Shown: positions 10,852 to 24,229, counted from the first letter of the stretch. The stretch: DNA of 64,000 nt from Viscum album (GCA_963277665.1 OY728165.1:1753456772-1753520771), one strand, 5' to 3'. Notes: a model not told the origin generated them from the letters alone. A program made the numbers and translations.

Positions 10852-13389
10852 TAAGGAAATTTGAATATGAGTCCTTCAAGTAATGTGATATATTTTTTTA
10901 TATGAGAAAAAATAAGGGCGAGTCAGTCCTACACAAAAAGTATAGTATTGAGGTGCGGTGGATTAGTCCTTTTTAGTTCATTGTTAGGGTGGGGTGGCAT
11001 GTTGGCGGTTAGAGGTATAAGGACCTGTAAGGCCTAATGTGAGAATTTGGGTACCGATTTTATAGTACCCTCTTGTGATTGGAATCATATTTTAATGCAA
11101 GATGCTTGAGGAGGACGTGGAGCTATTTGAACTAGATTTGGACTCTTGAGAAAGAGAGACACCTTCCCCACTAAGTTTCATTTTTGCATTGCAACCAAAA
11201 AAGTGTGGTAGAGTTAGTTCCTCCTAAAAAGGATAGTATCGAGGTGTGTCCCAAGAGTTCCGTAGAACACTATGTTCAGCAAAGGTTGTTCCATGGAGTG
11301 TTAGATACGTTCTTAGAATTGATAGTAGATTTTTTCTACTGGTCCTTTTTTTTAGTGTGGATTATTTTCCTACCATTCATACTCATTTGTCATGCCAATA
11401 GTTGGTGTGGAAGTGTTATTGGTTTGGGTTACTCTCTCCTGATAATAGGCGAAGACATAAAGAGTGTTCCATCTTCTTTCAGTGTCTATCTTCTTATGTT
11501 TGAATGATTTTAATCTCATATCTTGTTCGTTGGTTCCATCAAATTTTTGGAAGTGGCACGAGAACCCCTCCCGATATCACTTGTGTGGGAGTTCCGATGG
11601 ATATCTCAATTTCATCCCTCATGCTTAGGATTTCTATTTTTTAATGTAGAAATCCTTAAATGTCAGGAGAATATATTCAATTGGGTTTAACATTTATGTG
11701 TTTGGAATATTTTGGGGAATATATACGAATCTAGGAGTTGAGTTAGTGTGAGAATCCAGGGCCTAGAGAGCATAATCATGTTGAGTTTAAAAATATTAAA
11801 TATATTTTTGTCACAAACATGAAGTTTCTCTTGAATCATGAATATCTAATGAGAATATTCTCAGTTTAGAAATATGAGGCCACAATTGAGTTCTAAATGA
11901 TGTGTTTTCTATAGCCATGACATATAATTTTCCAAATTGGGTGTTTTGGTCAGAGATGAGTTGGCATGTAGTTATGTGAGGTATTGATTAAAAAAAGGAA
12001 ATTTTAATTATAATCTAACCTAATCCCCTATCTCACTTCAAGAATATGAGACAATCTAATAGGAGCCACTCATCTTCTCCCCCTTTAGAGATTGATAAAA
12101 ACAATCTTAATAAACACAATAAGATGTTTATGATATCTGTTCATGGAACCGATCATCATCAGATCGAGGAGAATCATGATTCAGGAATCATTATTCACAT
12201 AAAGCATCAAAATTTCTTCCAATATGTAAGAGGTTTTGAGTTTTGGACCTAATCCCCTTTATTTTTCATTGTTATGAGGTTTTGGTGCCCTATTACAAAT
12301 GCTGGAGATCCCTTCTAGGACAATCTGTAGGTTTCTAGCTAAACTAGGAAAATTGGGTGAATTTTAAGGTAATTACCAACTAGAAACACCATCTACACAT
12401 CATGTAGAGTAGTGATACATGTTATGGGGATCATCCTGTTTATGTAAGAAAACTATTTTGAATTACATGTCATGTATCGGAGTAACATGTCATGAAGTGA
12501 CCCAAACTATGTGGCCAGATGACATAGATAGGGTTGGATCGGTAATAATACATGGTCATGTTATAGTACACCACCAAAGTACATGGACATGAGTTGACAT
12601 GCTTGATCATGGGAAACCACATAGACAAGAGTCCATTTATCTTCAAAATGTTGTGTAGCATGGGATATACAATATGTTAGGGACACGATTGGCCAACCAT
12701 GTGGATGAGGAACATTAATAGAGGTCAATTGATGTATTACATTCTGTGTATAGCCTATACATACTGTTTACCCCTACACGGGTTGGAAAAACTTTTAGAA
12801 TGTATGCACAACGGGGTGCTTTGGTGGGTTCACATTATGTGTGGACCCCAGGGCAGGTCATGTACTCCTTTGGGTTCTTCTTGAGATATTATATCTTCTT
12901 TATCTCATTATCTGGAACTTCAATTTAGTTTTTTAGGAGGACAATGAAAATGATTTACTTTTTATAATGAAATGGTGGCCTCCATTTAGATTAATGTGAT
13001 TTGTGATGGAATGTTTGGAGCAGGATATTTATTTTAAGTAGTGATTAACCATGGGTGTGATTATGGTGGATTATTGTATTAATGATGGGGTTTTTATCCA
13101 TCCATTTCACCCTAGGATGTGGTTCCCCTAAACACTTAATGCTTGTAGAGAAACTCTACCCTTTTATATTAGGTCGTGGGTCACCCACCTATGATAGTGT
13201 TGTCACATAAATTATGATAAGTGTGATGATCCTTTAAGTTGTTCTTGAATGATGTTGTAGATCGTTATGGTTCATAATTGATATAATGGGATTGGAATCC
13301 AATGTATAATTAGGGTGATAGTTTCAGTTTTCTATCTTATTTTGTAGGGATTGGGATCCTCATGTTGCGGGCATAGGTTCTATGCCTTT

Positions 13390-13860
13390 GTAGATAGTTC
13401 TTCCAGGGTTGGTAATCCCCTGATGGATTAGGGAGGTTTTCCCAAAATCATTCATATAGTTGGATTCAATGCTCTCCTATCTTAATAGGTTGCATTACTT
13501 ATATACATGTTGGAAAGATATGGTAGTTAATCCATTATTAGACCAGGGTGTGACTCATCTACCTAGGCAGTTTTTTCTCCCTTTATGTGATATGGTGTGG
13601 GTCCTCTAGTCTGGGTTCGGTTCTCCCCTATCATATATGGATGCGGGTCTCCTATATTAATATTTCTAGTACATTATTACTCCCCTGTCGTACCATGTTT
13701 CTGGTACTATAGCCATATATTGGTACTCCCATATTGTGTTAGGGTGTGGGTCCACTATTTGTTGAGTTGTACTCCCCTACTGTTCCAGGGTGTAGGTTCT
13801 CACCTATAGAGTTGTACTCTCCCATTTCTGAGTAGTATCAGGGAGAAGGTCCTTCCTTAG
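13390..13860 (+). repeat. Hairpin-bearing minisatellite, copy 2
   Basis: Eight to nine imperfect units start near 13396, 13460, 13515, 13575, 13621, 13678, 13725, 13771 and 13816. Each starts with (T/A)CTCCC and many carry GTGTGGGTCC. It is homologous to the array at 2378-2765, including the final unit that reads into AGTA...CAGGGAGAAGG in both copies. Confidence 0.75.
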
Positions 13861-15110
13861 AGTTTGTACTTCCTCATATATTGAGTATATTTATGCAGAG
13901 TAGGGCCCTACTATAGTAACATATGATATATAGTTAGGTGTTAGCGCTCCCTAAATGGACTTAGGCTTGAGACGCTCTATGCAAGAGTGATACATATTTT
14001 CACATGTTGTCTAAAAAACATTACTCTTTTGACTTTAGGGTAGTGGCAAGGTGATAGTAGCTAAATTATATATCCTTAGATATGATGAATGTAGTGCAGT
14101 TTCTGGAGTAGTGATTCCTAATGTGTTTGATGTGGTGATGGACATGCCTCTACACTTGGGTTTCATACAACATTACACATGACATAGTTTAGCGATGTAA
14201 GGACATTTAGTGATGGGAACTGGAGATAGACCTATTATTTTTGTTTCTGATGGAGTGTATCTATTTGATGGGTTCCCTCTAATATGTATTTGCTCATGGA
14301 GAGTGTTCTTTGGGTATTTTGTTACCATTAGAGCCTTTAGTAGAATCCAGTCACTATCTATGAAGTCAGATCATCATGAGGATTGGAGTATGAGATGAGT
14401 ATATCTAGGTGATTTCTAGGATTCCTTATAGTGATTTCACATGTCTCGATTGAAACCCCTTATGAACTGAGATGACTAGTCATGTATAGTCGAGGATGGT
14501 ATGATATAGATTTTTCTCTCTCGATTAAGTTCCCTATGGCTAGGTCGACTGAACATTTTTCTTTTATCTTTCTCCCTTTTATTTTGTGTTTTGGGTTCCT
14601 AATAATTATTTTTTATTGTCACCCACAAATTGGGTTTTACCAAACATGTCGTGTCATTGGATGACCACAAGATTTTCGATGGATTCCTTCGAGGACCCAA
14701 GGAAGTTAGAGATTAGTGAGATAGAATGTTAGAGGTGTTTACCCAAGATGGGATGAGGATCTTACTAATTGTTTATTTTGTTATTAATGACCTCCTTCTA
14801 TATAGATCAGATGATTTTATATTTATCCATTGGAAAGCATTTGTTATTGTGGTTTTACGATTTCAGTACATTGGTGTACTCTATATTGGGATTGTGGCAT
14901 CATTGAATTTTGGTTTCTAGTATTCAATGTATCTACATTGTCTCAAAACAGTGTTTGTGGGTGCGTGCGTCCATGTTCCTTAGTAAAATTTCTCCCACAT
15001 GAGTGATATTCCAACATGGCACTAGTCGCCATCCCCTAGCCCATTGGAGGTGGGCCTATTGAGTTGCAACCCAAACCTATTGCATCCTCTCAAGGAAACA
15101 TTGCTCTTTA
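13861..15110 (+). mobile_element. Degenerate internal region downstream of minisatellite 2
   Basis: This is colinear with 2766-4611. Both share the TATATCTAGGTGATTTCTAG block (14400), the following GAAACCCCTTATG.ACTGAGATGAC block, and a less AT-rich patch ending CCCATTGGAGGTGGG (about 15039-15053). Frames are broken and no domain is recognised. It ends where an LTR-intron fragment begins. Confidence 0.45.
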
Positions 15111-16060
15111 AAAAATGATTCCATATGAATCTTATATCATTTTAAAAACAATACCTAATAGTATTGTAGAGAAAATGTGAAATGACACTTCTTGTTGTTT
15201 TCTGAAAAATGAACATTCTTGACTTTTTTACTGTGAAAAAGTAATGTTACTTTAAACATGAATGATATTTATATAATTACTGATCATTATAACAACCATT
15301 TATTTGAATATTCCATTTCCAATTTATATAGAATATTTTTAATGAAAATGTTTTAAGAAGTTATTTTTAAACAATGTGATTTTTCAAATATATTATTTTT
15401 TGAAAAATGAAATTTTCAATATGAAAAGAATATTTTCCCTAAGAATGTTTTAAATGTAATTTTTATAAAAATTTTATTCAGAAAAACACATTCCATTTAC
15501 TATACATTTGATCTATTTTGTACGCTATTTCATCATATCTCCATTATTATTTTATTGGATGGTTTATGATCAGTCTGACTATTGATGTGATATTTTGATA
15601 CCATTCACTATATTACTCTAAATGGTATATATTCATACTTATTTATTAGTGAATGTATTGATATTTCATATAATAATTTTTATTTATGAAAATATATTTT
15701 GTTTGTGTTGATACTTTTCTTATGAATAATGTAGGTGAATTATTAGGTAATGGGTGGGGCTTAGAGTTTATATAGACCCTAAATGCATCTAAAGGTCACA
15801 TGAGGTAAATCTGTTAGCCATATCAGATAGGTTTCAACCCATATATTAGAACATTCTTGAGGATGGATCTTGACAGTAACAATCTAGTGGATTGATGTTG
15901 ATAGTAACTATCTTGAGGATAGATCTCTATAATTAAGATGTATGAAATTATGAATTCCATAATTATTAATTATGTTATCAATACTCCGTGTGATTATTTT
16001 ATTAGTTATACTATCCATGGTTATGTTTTTATGATCATGTGATTTTTATATGGAATAACA
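15111..16060 (+). repeat. LTR fragment F (interior only)
   Basis: The fragment matches the interior of LTR A, approximately A positions 1050-1850. The clearest shared block is GTAATGGGTGGGGCTTAG (about 15748) followed by a GATGCATC-like segment and ACATGAGG. The promoter, the CpG motifs and the acceptor end are all missing, so it is a truncated piece. It abuts the minus-strand block. Confidence 0.5.
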
Positions 16061-17891
16061 TGATAATCAGTTATTCCTACCACATTATGTAGAGGCTACT
16101 AATTAAACTAAATGTATTTCAATTACATACCTTTCCATGTTGACTATTCATATTGACTCATGATTTTATCTACTCTAATTAACCCATATAGAGAAATTGA
16201 GAACACATTTTTTTGGTTTCCTTTACCCATGAACCCACAAACGGTACTGTATTTGATTTCCAAGGATATTCTAGAGGGAATAATGATTTTATAGAAAAAA
16301 ATTATTTTGTATTTTTTTAAAATAAAATATGAGACTGAAGTATGTTTTTATATTTCAAAGATTACTAAATTTTTTAGTCCATTATGATGTTATTACTTTT
16401 ATTATAATCCAATTTAATAATTTAGACAATATCATTGTGCTACTAGGATGGGGATATTTATAGTCGATAAATTTTATGGAATGATTTCTTGGGTATATCA
16501 TCTTTATTGATCCTTAGTTGATGATATTAAGAATGAATTTTAATCATTTAATTGTATTGATACCGCTATTGTTGATCAAAAAATTCCTAAATACAGGGTA
16601 GAAGATACTTGTTATTGATTTTGATATTTTTCAATTCATCAGAAACAACACAATGTTTCATCAATCCATCTTTATTATTAACAAATAAAATAATTGAACC
16701 CCTTGTCAACACACTTGGACAAATGAAACACTATTTAATGTTCTCTATGAGTTGGTTATTTTATTAATGTAACTAAATAAAGATTATTGTATTAGGAATA
16801 TGTCCAATTGGTGTGGCACCTGGTATTTATTATATGGAAACATTGTATTCACAATTTACAATAAGACTAGTTAAATGTTCAATAAATATATTAAAAAACC
16901 CCAAAATAGTAGGAATATCTTTTTCATTGAGATTCTCTACATTCTTATTCTATACAATCCATTTTTTAATGTGAATCAAAACCTATAAAATGGTTGTGAT
17001 TTCTGTTGGAAGTTTATATTTATCGTCTCACTCATTAATGATCATAAGTTGTTTTGGAATTTAACAATGTTGTTTCCATTCCCCAAAAATTAATTTAGGA
17101 TTTATATAGAGAAATATAATCCATTAGTATGACTAAATAATATTCGACCAGAGGGATAATGATGATAATTGAAGGAATCATATTCCCAAGAACCTTATTT
17201 GGATATAAATCATAGAATTATGAAAAAATTATCTTACTATTATGGGTTTTCACAATGTATTGAATATTTACTAATTTAGAATATAAAATTACATTCATGA
17301 ATACTTTCATGATATATGGGAATTTATATATCTAATCTCAAATAAGATACTTCAATATTTGACCATACATATCCCCATCTGAAAATCATTATTCTATCTT
17401 TAATCCCATTGCAATACCAAAATGCTCAGTATTCTGGTCTGGCATATTTTATCACATGGAGAAATCCTTTATAGGATGTATAAATGATTAAAACGTATTT
17501 TAAATCAATGATAAATTTAGATTAAACTAGGTCATTCATGGTCATAAAGTATTCAAATCCTACATGATGGTTTATAAATAGTTTGTGTATTTCCAAAGAA
17601 AATCTCCAAAGAGTGCCAAACCAGGTGTGAAAAATGCATTTTCTCATTCACCATGTGATTATTGAGTCTATATAAATGTGACCTATTCAGAGTTATTACA
17701 CCTTGTTATACATATAATACATCTACATGTTCTTGTAGTATCTAGATATATATAATTTCAAAGAAACCACTCTCTCTAGAATTGCCTAAAATTTTAGATA
17801 TTTTTCTTCAATTTTATATATCCTTGTTGTTTTTACTAAAATTATCATTATATTTTTCTCAAACTAGTTCTAATGGTTTTCTAAATATTTA
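16061..17891 (-). mobile_element. Truncated minus-strand internal region (pre-RT and RT start)
   Basis: This region follows the left minus-strand LTR and is colinear with the start of the pol region at 24480-25800. It holds the N-terminal RT fragment (16590-16770). Downstream RT, RNase H and integrase are absent because the copy is cut off where LTR fragment F begins. Upstream of the RT start (16770-17890) I see similarity to 24850-25800 but no readable gag; about 1 kb of gag is missing. Confidence 0.5.
16590..16770 (-). pseudogene. pol: Reverse transcriptase N-terminal fragment
   Basis: Read on the minus strand, GSIILFVNNKDGLMKHC corresponds to the RT segment [16 protein letters not shown] of the full-length element at 40400-40452. 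It is followed by a decayed Tyr-Arg-x-x-Asn-Lys region. Only this first RT block remains; the catalytic centre is not present. Confidence 0.6.
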
Positions 17892-17903
17892 CTCTGATAA
17901 CAA
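17892..17903 (-). promoter_or_regulatory. Primer-binding site, initiator Met-tRNA type
   Basis: On the minus strand TTGTTATCAGAG matches the PBS TTGGTATCAGAG of the full-length element except for one base. The flanking TTCGTTATAG resembles the LTR end there. It fixes the end of the left minus-strand LTR at about 17907. Confidence 0.6.
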
Positions 17904-18602
17904 CTATAACGAACCTGGATTTACAGACATAAATATAAACCATTTCAAATTGAATATTCATTATATTTTAAAAATAAATACCAATGTAATATATAAGTTT
18001 TGTTTATTTGAATATTGGATGCATAATATTATTATTTAATGAATTACCTTTGATATGTACCAAAAATATCTCCCCATATACATATCTTTATAGATATACC
18101 TATGTTAAATCCTTTATTCATGACCTAGTGAAAAGAAACAGAACAAGGGTGAGATAAAATACATAGGAAGGGTATGAGAGGGTGATATAAATAATACTTT
18201 TAACATAACATGAACATAATGGTTTGACAAAATGAGATTAACATTTGAAAACCACACCCTAAAAATCCTATATCATAATACTAAATGAAGACATAAAGTA
18301 TGGATATTCAAAAGAAATGAATCATAATATAACCAAAGAACATGATCCGTGAGAACATAACATTGGATTAAGATGTATATTTTTGGTATAAAAAAATATT
18401 ATACCATTGTTAACTTGTATAAATAGAAACATTTTCATTCAGTATAAGTAGATGACATGAATTTAGGTCCTCAAAAAACCTTATTGACCTGAAATACCGG
18501 TCCATTCATAAACATGTTAACCAGAAATTAGGTTCCAAAATAACATATTTGTCTCTTGATTTACAAATAATTACCCACTTAATTTGATGGAGATATATGT
18601 CC

Positions 18603-18698
18603 CACCCATCCTTGGCTATAATGCGTCACCCATATTTGGCTTTAAAGTAAATACCTATGTTGGTTAAAATGTAACCACCATCATTGGTTATAATGTAA
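18603..18698 (-). repeat. 24-bp tandem array, four units
   Basis: Four consecutive 24-bp units lie at 18603-18626, 18627-18650, 18651-18674 and 18675-18698, with no indels. On the plus strand each contains a variant of CCATCNTTGGTTATAA. The same array in the same 24-bp phase occurs in the right LTR. It lies next to the conserved GACNTATATCTCC block. Confidence 0.85.
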
Positions 18699-20129
18699 CT
18701 ATTATCACAAAATGGAAAACACATATAAGTATTCTAAAGGTTCATAAAACATTAATTATATCAGAACCCTTGAATACAAACTAGTTTCATAAAAATATCA
18801 TTAAATAATAACTCATGGAGAAGAAATGGTTCTAAAAAAAATCATCATTCAATCGTTGAAAACCCCACAGAAAAGAATGTGTCTTAGGAACCTATTTTCA
18901 TCATAATTGTAAAATATCCGAAGGAATAATAATTAGGATATTATTGGATAATATTTCTATAAAGTATTTTATAACTTCAAAAGATTCCATATTATATGGA
19001 ATATTATTTTAAAAGATCAAATGTAATAGTTATTGAGGGAAATGAACTTTTGAATTTTAAATTCACTTTAGAACTAGAATTTCAGAAAAAAATAAAAAAA
19101 CTAATTTTCTTTGAATATATACTTATATGTTATAAAATAATTTTTAAAACACTAATATTTTATAATGGTAGAAAATATCTTTTATGGTGTACACATTAAA
19201 ACAAATATTTCTTTCACATTCTCGGTAAAAGTCAAAAGTACATCATTAAAAAAATACAAAAATATTCCATTGAAATTAATTTTTAAAAAATAATACAAGG
19301 TTATAAATTAATTTAAATAATATTTACACAATATTAAAAACATTATTTGATTTTTTTTATAAAACATGGATTTGGAAGAAAAAATATTTTCGACCAAAGA
19401 GAGAAATAAGTTTTTTTTTCTTTAAAAAATTATTTTGGACAATTAAGTAAATAATATAAGGAAAAAAAGAAATCATGTATTTTCATAAACAACCATAGGA
19501 TAAGAAAATTCGTGATTTTCATGAGAGATATACCACATTATTTCATTATCATAAGAGTAATAATAAATAATCCTATAAATAATGAGATTGCATAATAAAT
19601 CCTTTAACACCCTGATAAATTTTAAATTGTAAGTGCTAATAAATAGTAACATCCAATAATACATTAATTATTATTTAAATTACAATATTTGTTATATAAC
19701 ATGTCGAATTTTAGTTATATACAAAAAAAATAATAAATGAGTGGTGAATATGGAATATGTATTCCAGAAACAAAAGAGAGATTAAAAATCACTAACCTCA
19801 ATCCTCTATATTCTTCACACACATTCAATCCCCTAGAATAATAAATATATATTTTTTGTAAATATTTACCTAAATCATAATAATATTTATCATAACATAT
19901 ATAATTTTATTATAACCTTATATCATCTATTTATTAACACTTCCTTGTTAAAATAATATTTCGAGTAATAATTACTTTTATTCATGTAATATTTGGGTTG
20001 GTAACTTTGAAACTTTTACATTAATCATGGTTAAAAAATATCTAGAATATTAACCATGATATTAATTATAAATATATAAATTTAATATTAATTTATAATA
20101 ATCCAAAAAAAATTAGTGACAGAATATGA

Positions 20130-20546
20130 ATTACCCCATATGTGGAGATGGTAGGTCATACATATTCATGAACGTAGTTTCTTGTTTTTTGATGGAGGGA
20201 AAAATGAAATTAAAAATTAATTCACTTTTATAGAATCATTATTATTTAATATATATAATTTATATATATATAATAATATATTAGTACAATCCATGTTAAA
20301 ATAAAATGAAAAACATTTCACATCACCTTGTGGAGGTGGTATTCCACAAAAACACACAAGCATCATTATAATTTTTGAATGTGTTGTATGGTAAGAAGGA
20401 ATATATTTAATAGAAGTCATGAAGTATAATAATTTCATAAAAATAAATAATAAAGAAATATCTGTTATAATTTATAGCTATTAGACGTGGTAATGGAAAA
20501 CAAATTACATTGTTTTGTGAGGAAGTAGTACACTATACACACGATC
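20130..20546 (-). repeat. Three CpG-type motifs in LTR E-left
   Basis: On the minus strand, 20546-20500 reads CGTGTGTATAGTGTACTAC, 20364-20315 reads TTGTGGAATACCACCTCC, and 20170-20130 reads GTATGACCTACCATCTCC then ACATATGGGG. Spacing is about 185 bp. CpGs are largely decayed to TG/CA, but the ACC(A/T)NCTCCAC core is kept. Confidence 0.6.
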
Positions 20547-20871
20547 AATGGTTTTATTTTCCATTTGGAAAAAGAGGAAATGTATATTGGTTATAAAATT
20601 ATATTAATAAAAAATAATTATATCATATTTATTGTTGTTGTTATATCAAAATATTTTTTTAATATTTTAATGAGGTGGAAGTATAAATAAAACAAAAAAG
20701 GGGAGGTTAGTAAATTTACCTCATCTTCAGAGAACATCATAAATTTTATATCTAAATACTTCTTAGTCAGATTATATAATAAAAATAAGGCCTCGAGGAT
20801 GTTGATAGTAAAGTATGGATGGTATTTGGGAAGGTACTTTTTAGAAAAAACCTTTTTTCATTATTTATAGG

Positions 20872-20879
20872 AGAGGGGG
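20872..20879 (-). promoter_or_regulatory. TATA box of LTR E-left
   Basis: On the minus strand TATAAATA follows CCCCCTCTCC, the same CT-rich context as the promoter of the full-length element. It lies about 150 bases upstream of the splice-donor-like site. Confidence 0.45.
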
Positions 20880-21949
20880 TTCCAATCTAAATGCGGGTGA
20901 GACGAACCAAATGGAATTTTGAAAAGAAAATTATATACCATGTTTTTCATGTGAAAAGATCTAAAATGACTCATTATTGATCCTTAAATATTATAAGGTC
21001 AAAATAAGGAAAAATAATATGAATTGGAAAAGTGTATATGTCATTTTTACCCCAATTATATTAGAAAAAACATTATTAAACTCATTTAAACCTTAACTCT
21101 TGTAATATATTTTTACTGTTTTCACAATTCAGTTTGAAAAAATAACAATTTATCCTAATTATTTAACAAAAATTATTTTAAATTTAAATACGGAATCCAT
21201 TTTTGGAAATTAAATTCATAGAAGTGTAATAATTTAATTCAAATTAAACTTTAATACATGAAGAATACAGTTTTTAAAAGAAATAATGCTAAAAAGCATG
21301 AAAATCATTAAAAGGATGTTAAATATAAAATTGAATAAAATGAACTAAACTGAATTAATTAGTATATAATTGTAATAATTTTACGTTTAAAACAATATTT
21401 AAATAATTTCTATATTTTAAATTCTATAACGAAAAATTTTGTTCTTTCAAAAAATATGTATTTTTTACAATTTATTAAGTAATTAGTATTCTCAGAAAAT
21501 TCAAAAAAAAATTACTCAAAGATAGTTTTGACATGATGATTTTATTAATGATGTTTACATTTTAAAATAAATTTTCTAAAAGTGATAAAATTCCATTTAC
21601 TATTTATTCAAAAAAATCCTTATATTAAAATTGTTTAGAAACATAAATATTCAAATAATATATAGTATGTATTAAAAAGTGAGTTTATTTTTATGAATAT
21701 GTTATCTAATATAAACCATTATTCATTATTCGCATAATTTATTTATTCCTATTCATACAACCATATTTAATGGAATGTATAAAATAGAAATTTTTTTACA
21801 GGAATATAAAAATTAAATTGTGGTTAATTAAAACTCTATGTTTCATGTAAAAAATATATCGTTGAAATTAAATTAATTTAAACAAAATATTCAATAAATC
21901 ATGGGGTGTTACATTCTACCCCTAAAAAATTACTTTTTCCCTTGAAATT

Positions 21950-22345
21950 CTGATACATTGGTATATGAAAAAAATGATACTTCATCCACATCAAATCCTC
22001 ATGTTCCTATGTAGGTTCCATAAGCTGGTGGTTCCAAAAAATTATATTAAAGATGTTATTGGTGTTTCTCTGGTCCATATTTTATATATGATGTAGAATA
22101 TCCATAAGTTATTATTCAAAGGGAATATGAAAATCTATTAGTATGACCTATGAATTATGTAAAAGATAATGATCTGGTATGTACTTCCTCATGAGAGATA
22201 CATTGAACACATCATGAACTTGGGAGAGGTCTGGTGGAATCACCAATACATAAGCTACCATCCCCGATCGATAAAGAATCGCAAAAAAAATAATATACCC
22301 ACGACTTTGATTTTCCATATTTATAATTCTCATAATTTTCATCCA
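21950..22345 (-). pseudogene. pol: Integrase C-terminus and chromodomain remnant
   Basis: A 64-codon open stretch (22148-22342) reads VAYVLVIPPDLSQVHDVFN then VSLMRKYIPDH. This is the conserved integrase tail, almost the same as at 42768-42855 in the full-length element. Downstream, to the left, a TGGAACCACCAG codon run (W-N-H-Q) marks the chromodomain, which binds modified histones and targets integration in plant chromoviruses. The chromodomain is out of frame with the tail. Confidence 0.75.
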
Positions 22346-22779
22346 TGGAGAAATTCACAGAAATAACCCCTCACCAACTTCAATTTCAATGCCTCATAGT
22401 AAATTTTCAACAAAACTTTTTAGTTGAATATATTATTCCTTTATGTTTTGCTGGATGGATCTAAAATTTTCTCCCATTTCTCCAGTCAGCTCTAATATCA
22501 ATATATTTCTCTCTCCAACATTATCCTAGAACATTTGAGTTTTATAATTCATTTCATATAGGGATTCATATGGATCTGTATGAAAGTTATAGTGAAATTT
22601 ATTGATGTATTGAAACATAAATAATGAATTAGGTTGATACTAAACGTCTTTAAACTCCATATAACATGATATTAACATATAATATTTGATTATAGTTTAT
22701 CTCATACTTTGACCATAAGTTTGACAATGATACAAATTGGTGAAACTCAACCCATTATTTAGATATTTGTGAAGAGATC

Positions 22780-22845
22780 CCCAAAACAACAAGGTAAACC
22801 CAATATATCGATCCAGTACAATGGAATGTGGGACTCCATAGAACC
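22780..22845 (-). pseudogene. pol: Integrase catalytic-core fragment (second Asp)
   Basis: On the minus strand YGVPHSIVLDRYIGFT corresponds to HGVPLSIKSDRDPRFS of the full-length element (about 42186-42235). The Asp of the DDE triad is kept, although the surrounding Asp-Pro has changed. The first Asp and the Glu could not be confidently placed in the decayed flanks. Confidence 0.55.
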
Positions 22846-23479
22846 ATACCACATCCATAATATATATCCGGGTGATTTTATCAAAATAATAATATTATCT
22901 AATAGTGGGGAATTGTGTTGAACTTTTAAGGCGACCAACTATAACCCATATTTCATTATTCCCTTTTAGAAACTTTAGGGAGTATAAATACTGAATCGAG
23001 GGATATGTCTTCACATTTACATTATGGTATGGGTGATGGTTATAATATACCATTATACTTTTGGCTCTCAGCATTAATTTATTGACATAACAAGAAAAGA
23101 TAAATAGGCACTGAAATATCTCTCCATTTTATCCCACCAGAATTACTCCTTAAAATATGAGGACATCTTCATACTTTTAGGATGAATAGAGGCTGAAGAA
23201 CTTTGAACCTCTTATAATAGATTCTTCTTCAAAGTAGTTATTTAGGGAACACCAACATAGTTATCAAACCCAATCACTCCATCACAATCATGGTAAAAAT
23301 TTCTTACATTTCTAACATTATTTTGTATATTTACATCATCCTTATACACCACATTAACATTGAATTGAGTATATTTTTGAAATATTAGTTATTGAAGGTA
23401 ATAATTATCCCATTATATCATTATTTTTAGATCTATATATTGAAAATCCAAAAAATATTTGTTCTTTTTTGATTCGCAT

Positions 23480-23875
23480 AACTGATATACTAGTGTGACC
23501 GTTTATACTGAATGCATTAACCACATTGTATTCTTTCACATGGTGGTAACATATAAGACAATCATAATTTTACTTAAAGTATATCCATCATTCCAAGAAC
23601 ATTATCAACTAATTATAATAGAATATATAATATAATAATTTAGACCAGTATGTAAATCACACTTTTCTCCATAAAGATAATTACACTATATCTTTAATGA
23701 AAAAATTACCATAGCTAACATCAAATTATTATTTGGTTAAGTTTTCTCATGATGAATCAATTTTAACAATGAATACACTATAATTATGTAGTTTTTCATG
23801 GGAACTCATTCTAGTTCCTTATTGGATACATCAGTATAGAATAAAAACCAGTATCTGCTTTAGGGTAACATAAGA
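23480..23875 (-). pseudogene. pol: RNase H remnant
   Basis: On the minus strand FYTDVSNKELE is followed after one stop by VPMKNYIIIVYSLLK. This matches YIDASMKGLGCVLMKNDMVI of the full-length element, and the first catalytic Asp is retained. RNase H degrades the RNA template during reverse transcription. Decay increases toward the left. Confidence 0.6.
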
Positions 23876-24229
23876 ATACGTACACTGACTAATATTCTAT
23901 TTAGTTCCTCAAAATTGTCACCACATTCATCCATCCAAAAGAACAGGTCTCCATTTTGAGTTATATTGGTGAGTGGATTAGATATACATGAAACATTCTC
24001 CATAAATAGTCGATAAAAACTGACCAAAACACAAAGAAATCACATATTATTTGACATGGTTGGTCATGGACGACATTCAATAACCTCTATATTTTACGGA
24101 TCCACCAATATATCCTCTATTTAGATTATATGACCAAAAAATGAAACATTTTGTAGCTAAAAGAAACACAAGGTAATTTTTGGAAACAATTTATCCATCC
24201 ATATGGTCTACATTACAAATATCTAGTGA

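Larger units (their letters stand above)
9831..13389 (+). mobile_element. Degenerate gag-protease internal region after LTR B
   Basis: The region contains, in 5' to 3' order, a gag-like fragment (10090-10281), a zinc-knuckle remnant (10404-10452) and a protease-like trace (10807-10851). This is the order of a plus-strand gypsy element. Beyond 10900 I recognise no RT, RNase H or integrase motif, although unconserved open stretches occur: 11184-11507 with 107 codons and a hydrophobic middle, and 12046-12252 with 68 codons. No primer-binding site is visible directly after LTR B. Confidence 0.5.
18125..20719 (-). other. Putative intron inside LTR E-left (GT-AG)
   Basis: The minus-strand donor GATGAG|GTAAATTT is at 20719. 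The acceptor is a long pyrimidine tract ending TTTCACTAG with AG at 18125-18126, preceded by CTCACCCTTG. Predicted length is about 2.6 kb, longer than in the other copies, partly because of a third CpG-type motif. Both splice dinucleotides are intact. Confidence 0.5.
17907..21913 (-). repeat. Minus-strand LTR E-left (about 4.0 kb)
   Basis: On the minus strand it starts TGTAACACCCCATGA at 21913, directly after a PPT-like AGGGGTAGAA, and ends at the PBS. Inside, in order, are a CT-rich TATA region (about 20880), GAAGATGAG|GTAAATTTA (donor, 20719), three CpG-type motifs (20500-20546, 20315-20364, 20130-20170), a 24-bp tandem array (18603-18698), and CTCACCC...TTTCACTAG (acceptor, 18125). The same order is found in the plus-strand LTRs. 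The next LTR to the right (25800-29840) aligns along its length. Confidence 0.75.

Noticed and set aside
11184..11507. 107-codon open stretch with a hydrophobic middle, plus strand
   Set aside because: It lies in a degenerate retroelement interior, has no recognisable domain, and no counterpart in the other internal region. The hydrophobic segment follows from T-rich DNA.
12046..12252. 68-codon open stretch (MRQSNRSHSSSPPLEIDK...)
   Set aside because: It is short, shows no motif and lies in decayed element DNA; not supported as a gene.
12370..12680. High density of CATG/ACATG words
   Set aside because: There is no fixed period or unit. It is consistent with local base bias and CpG-to-TG/CA decay, so it was not called a repeat.
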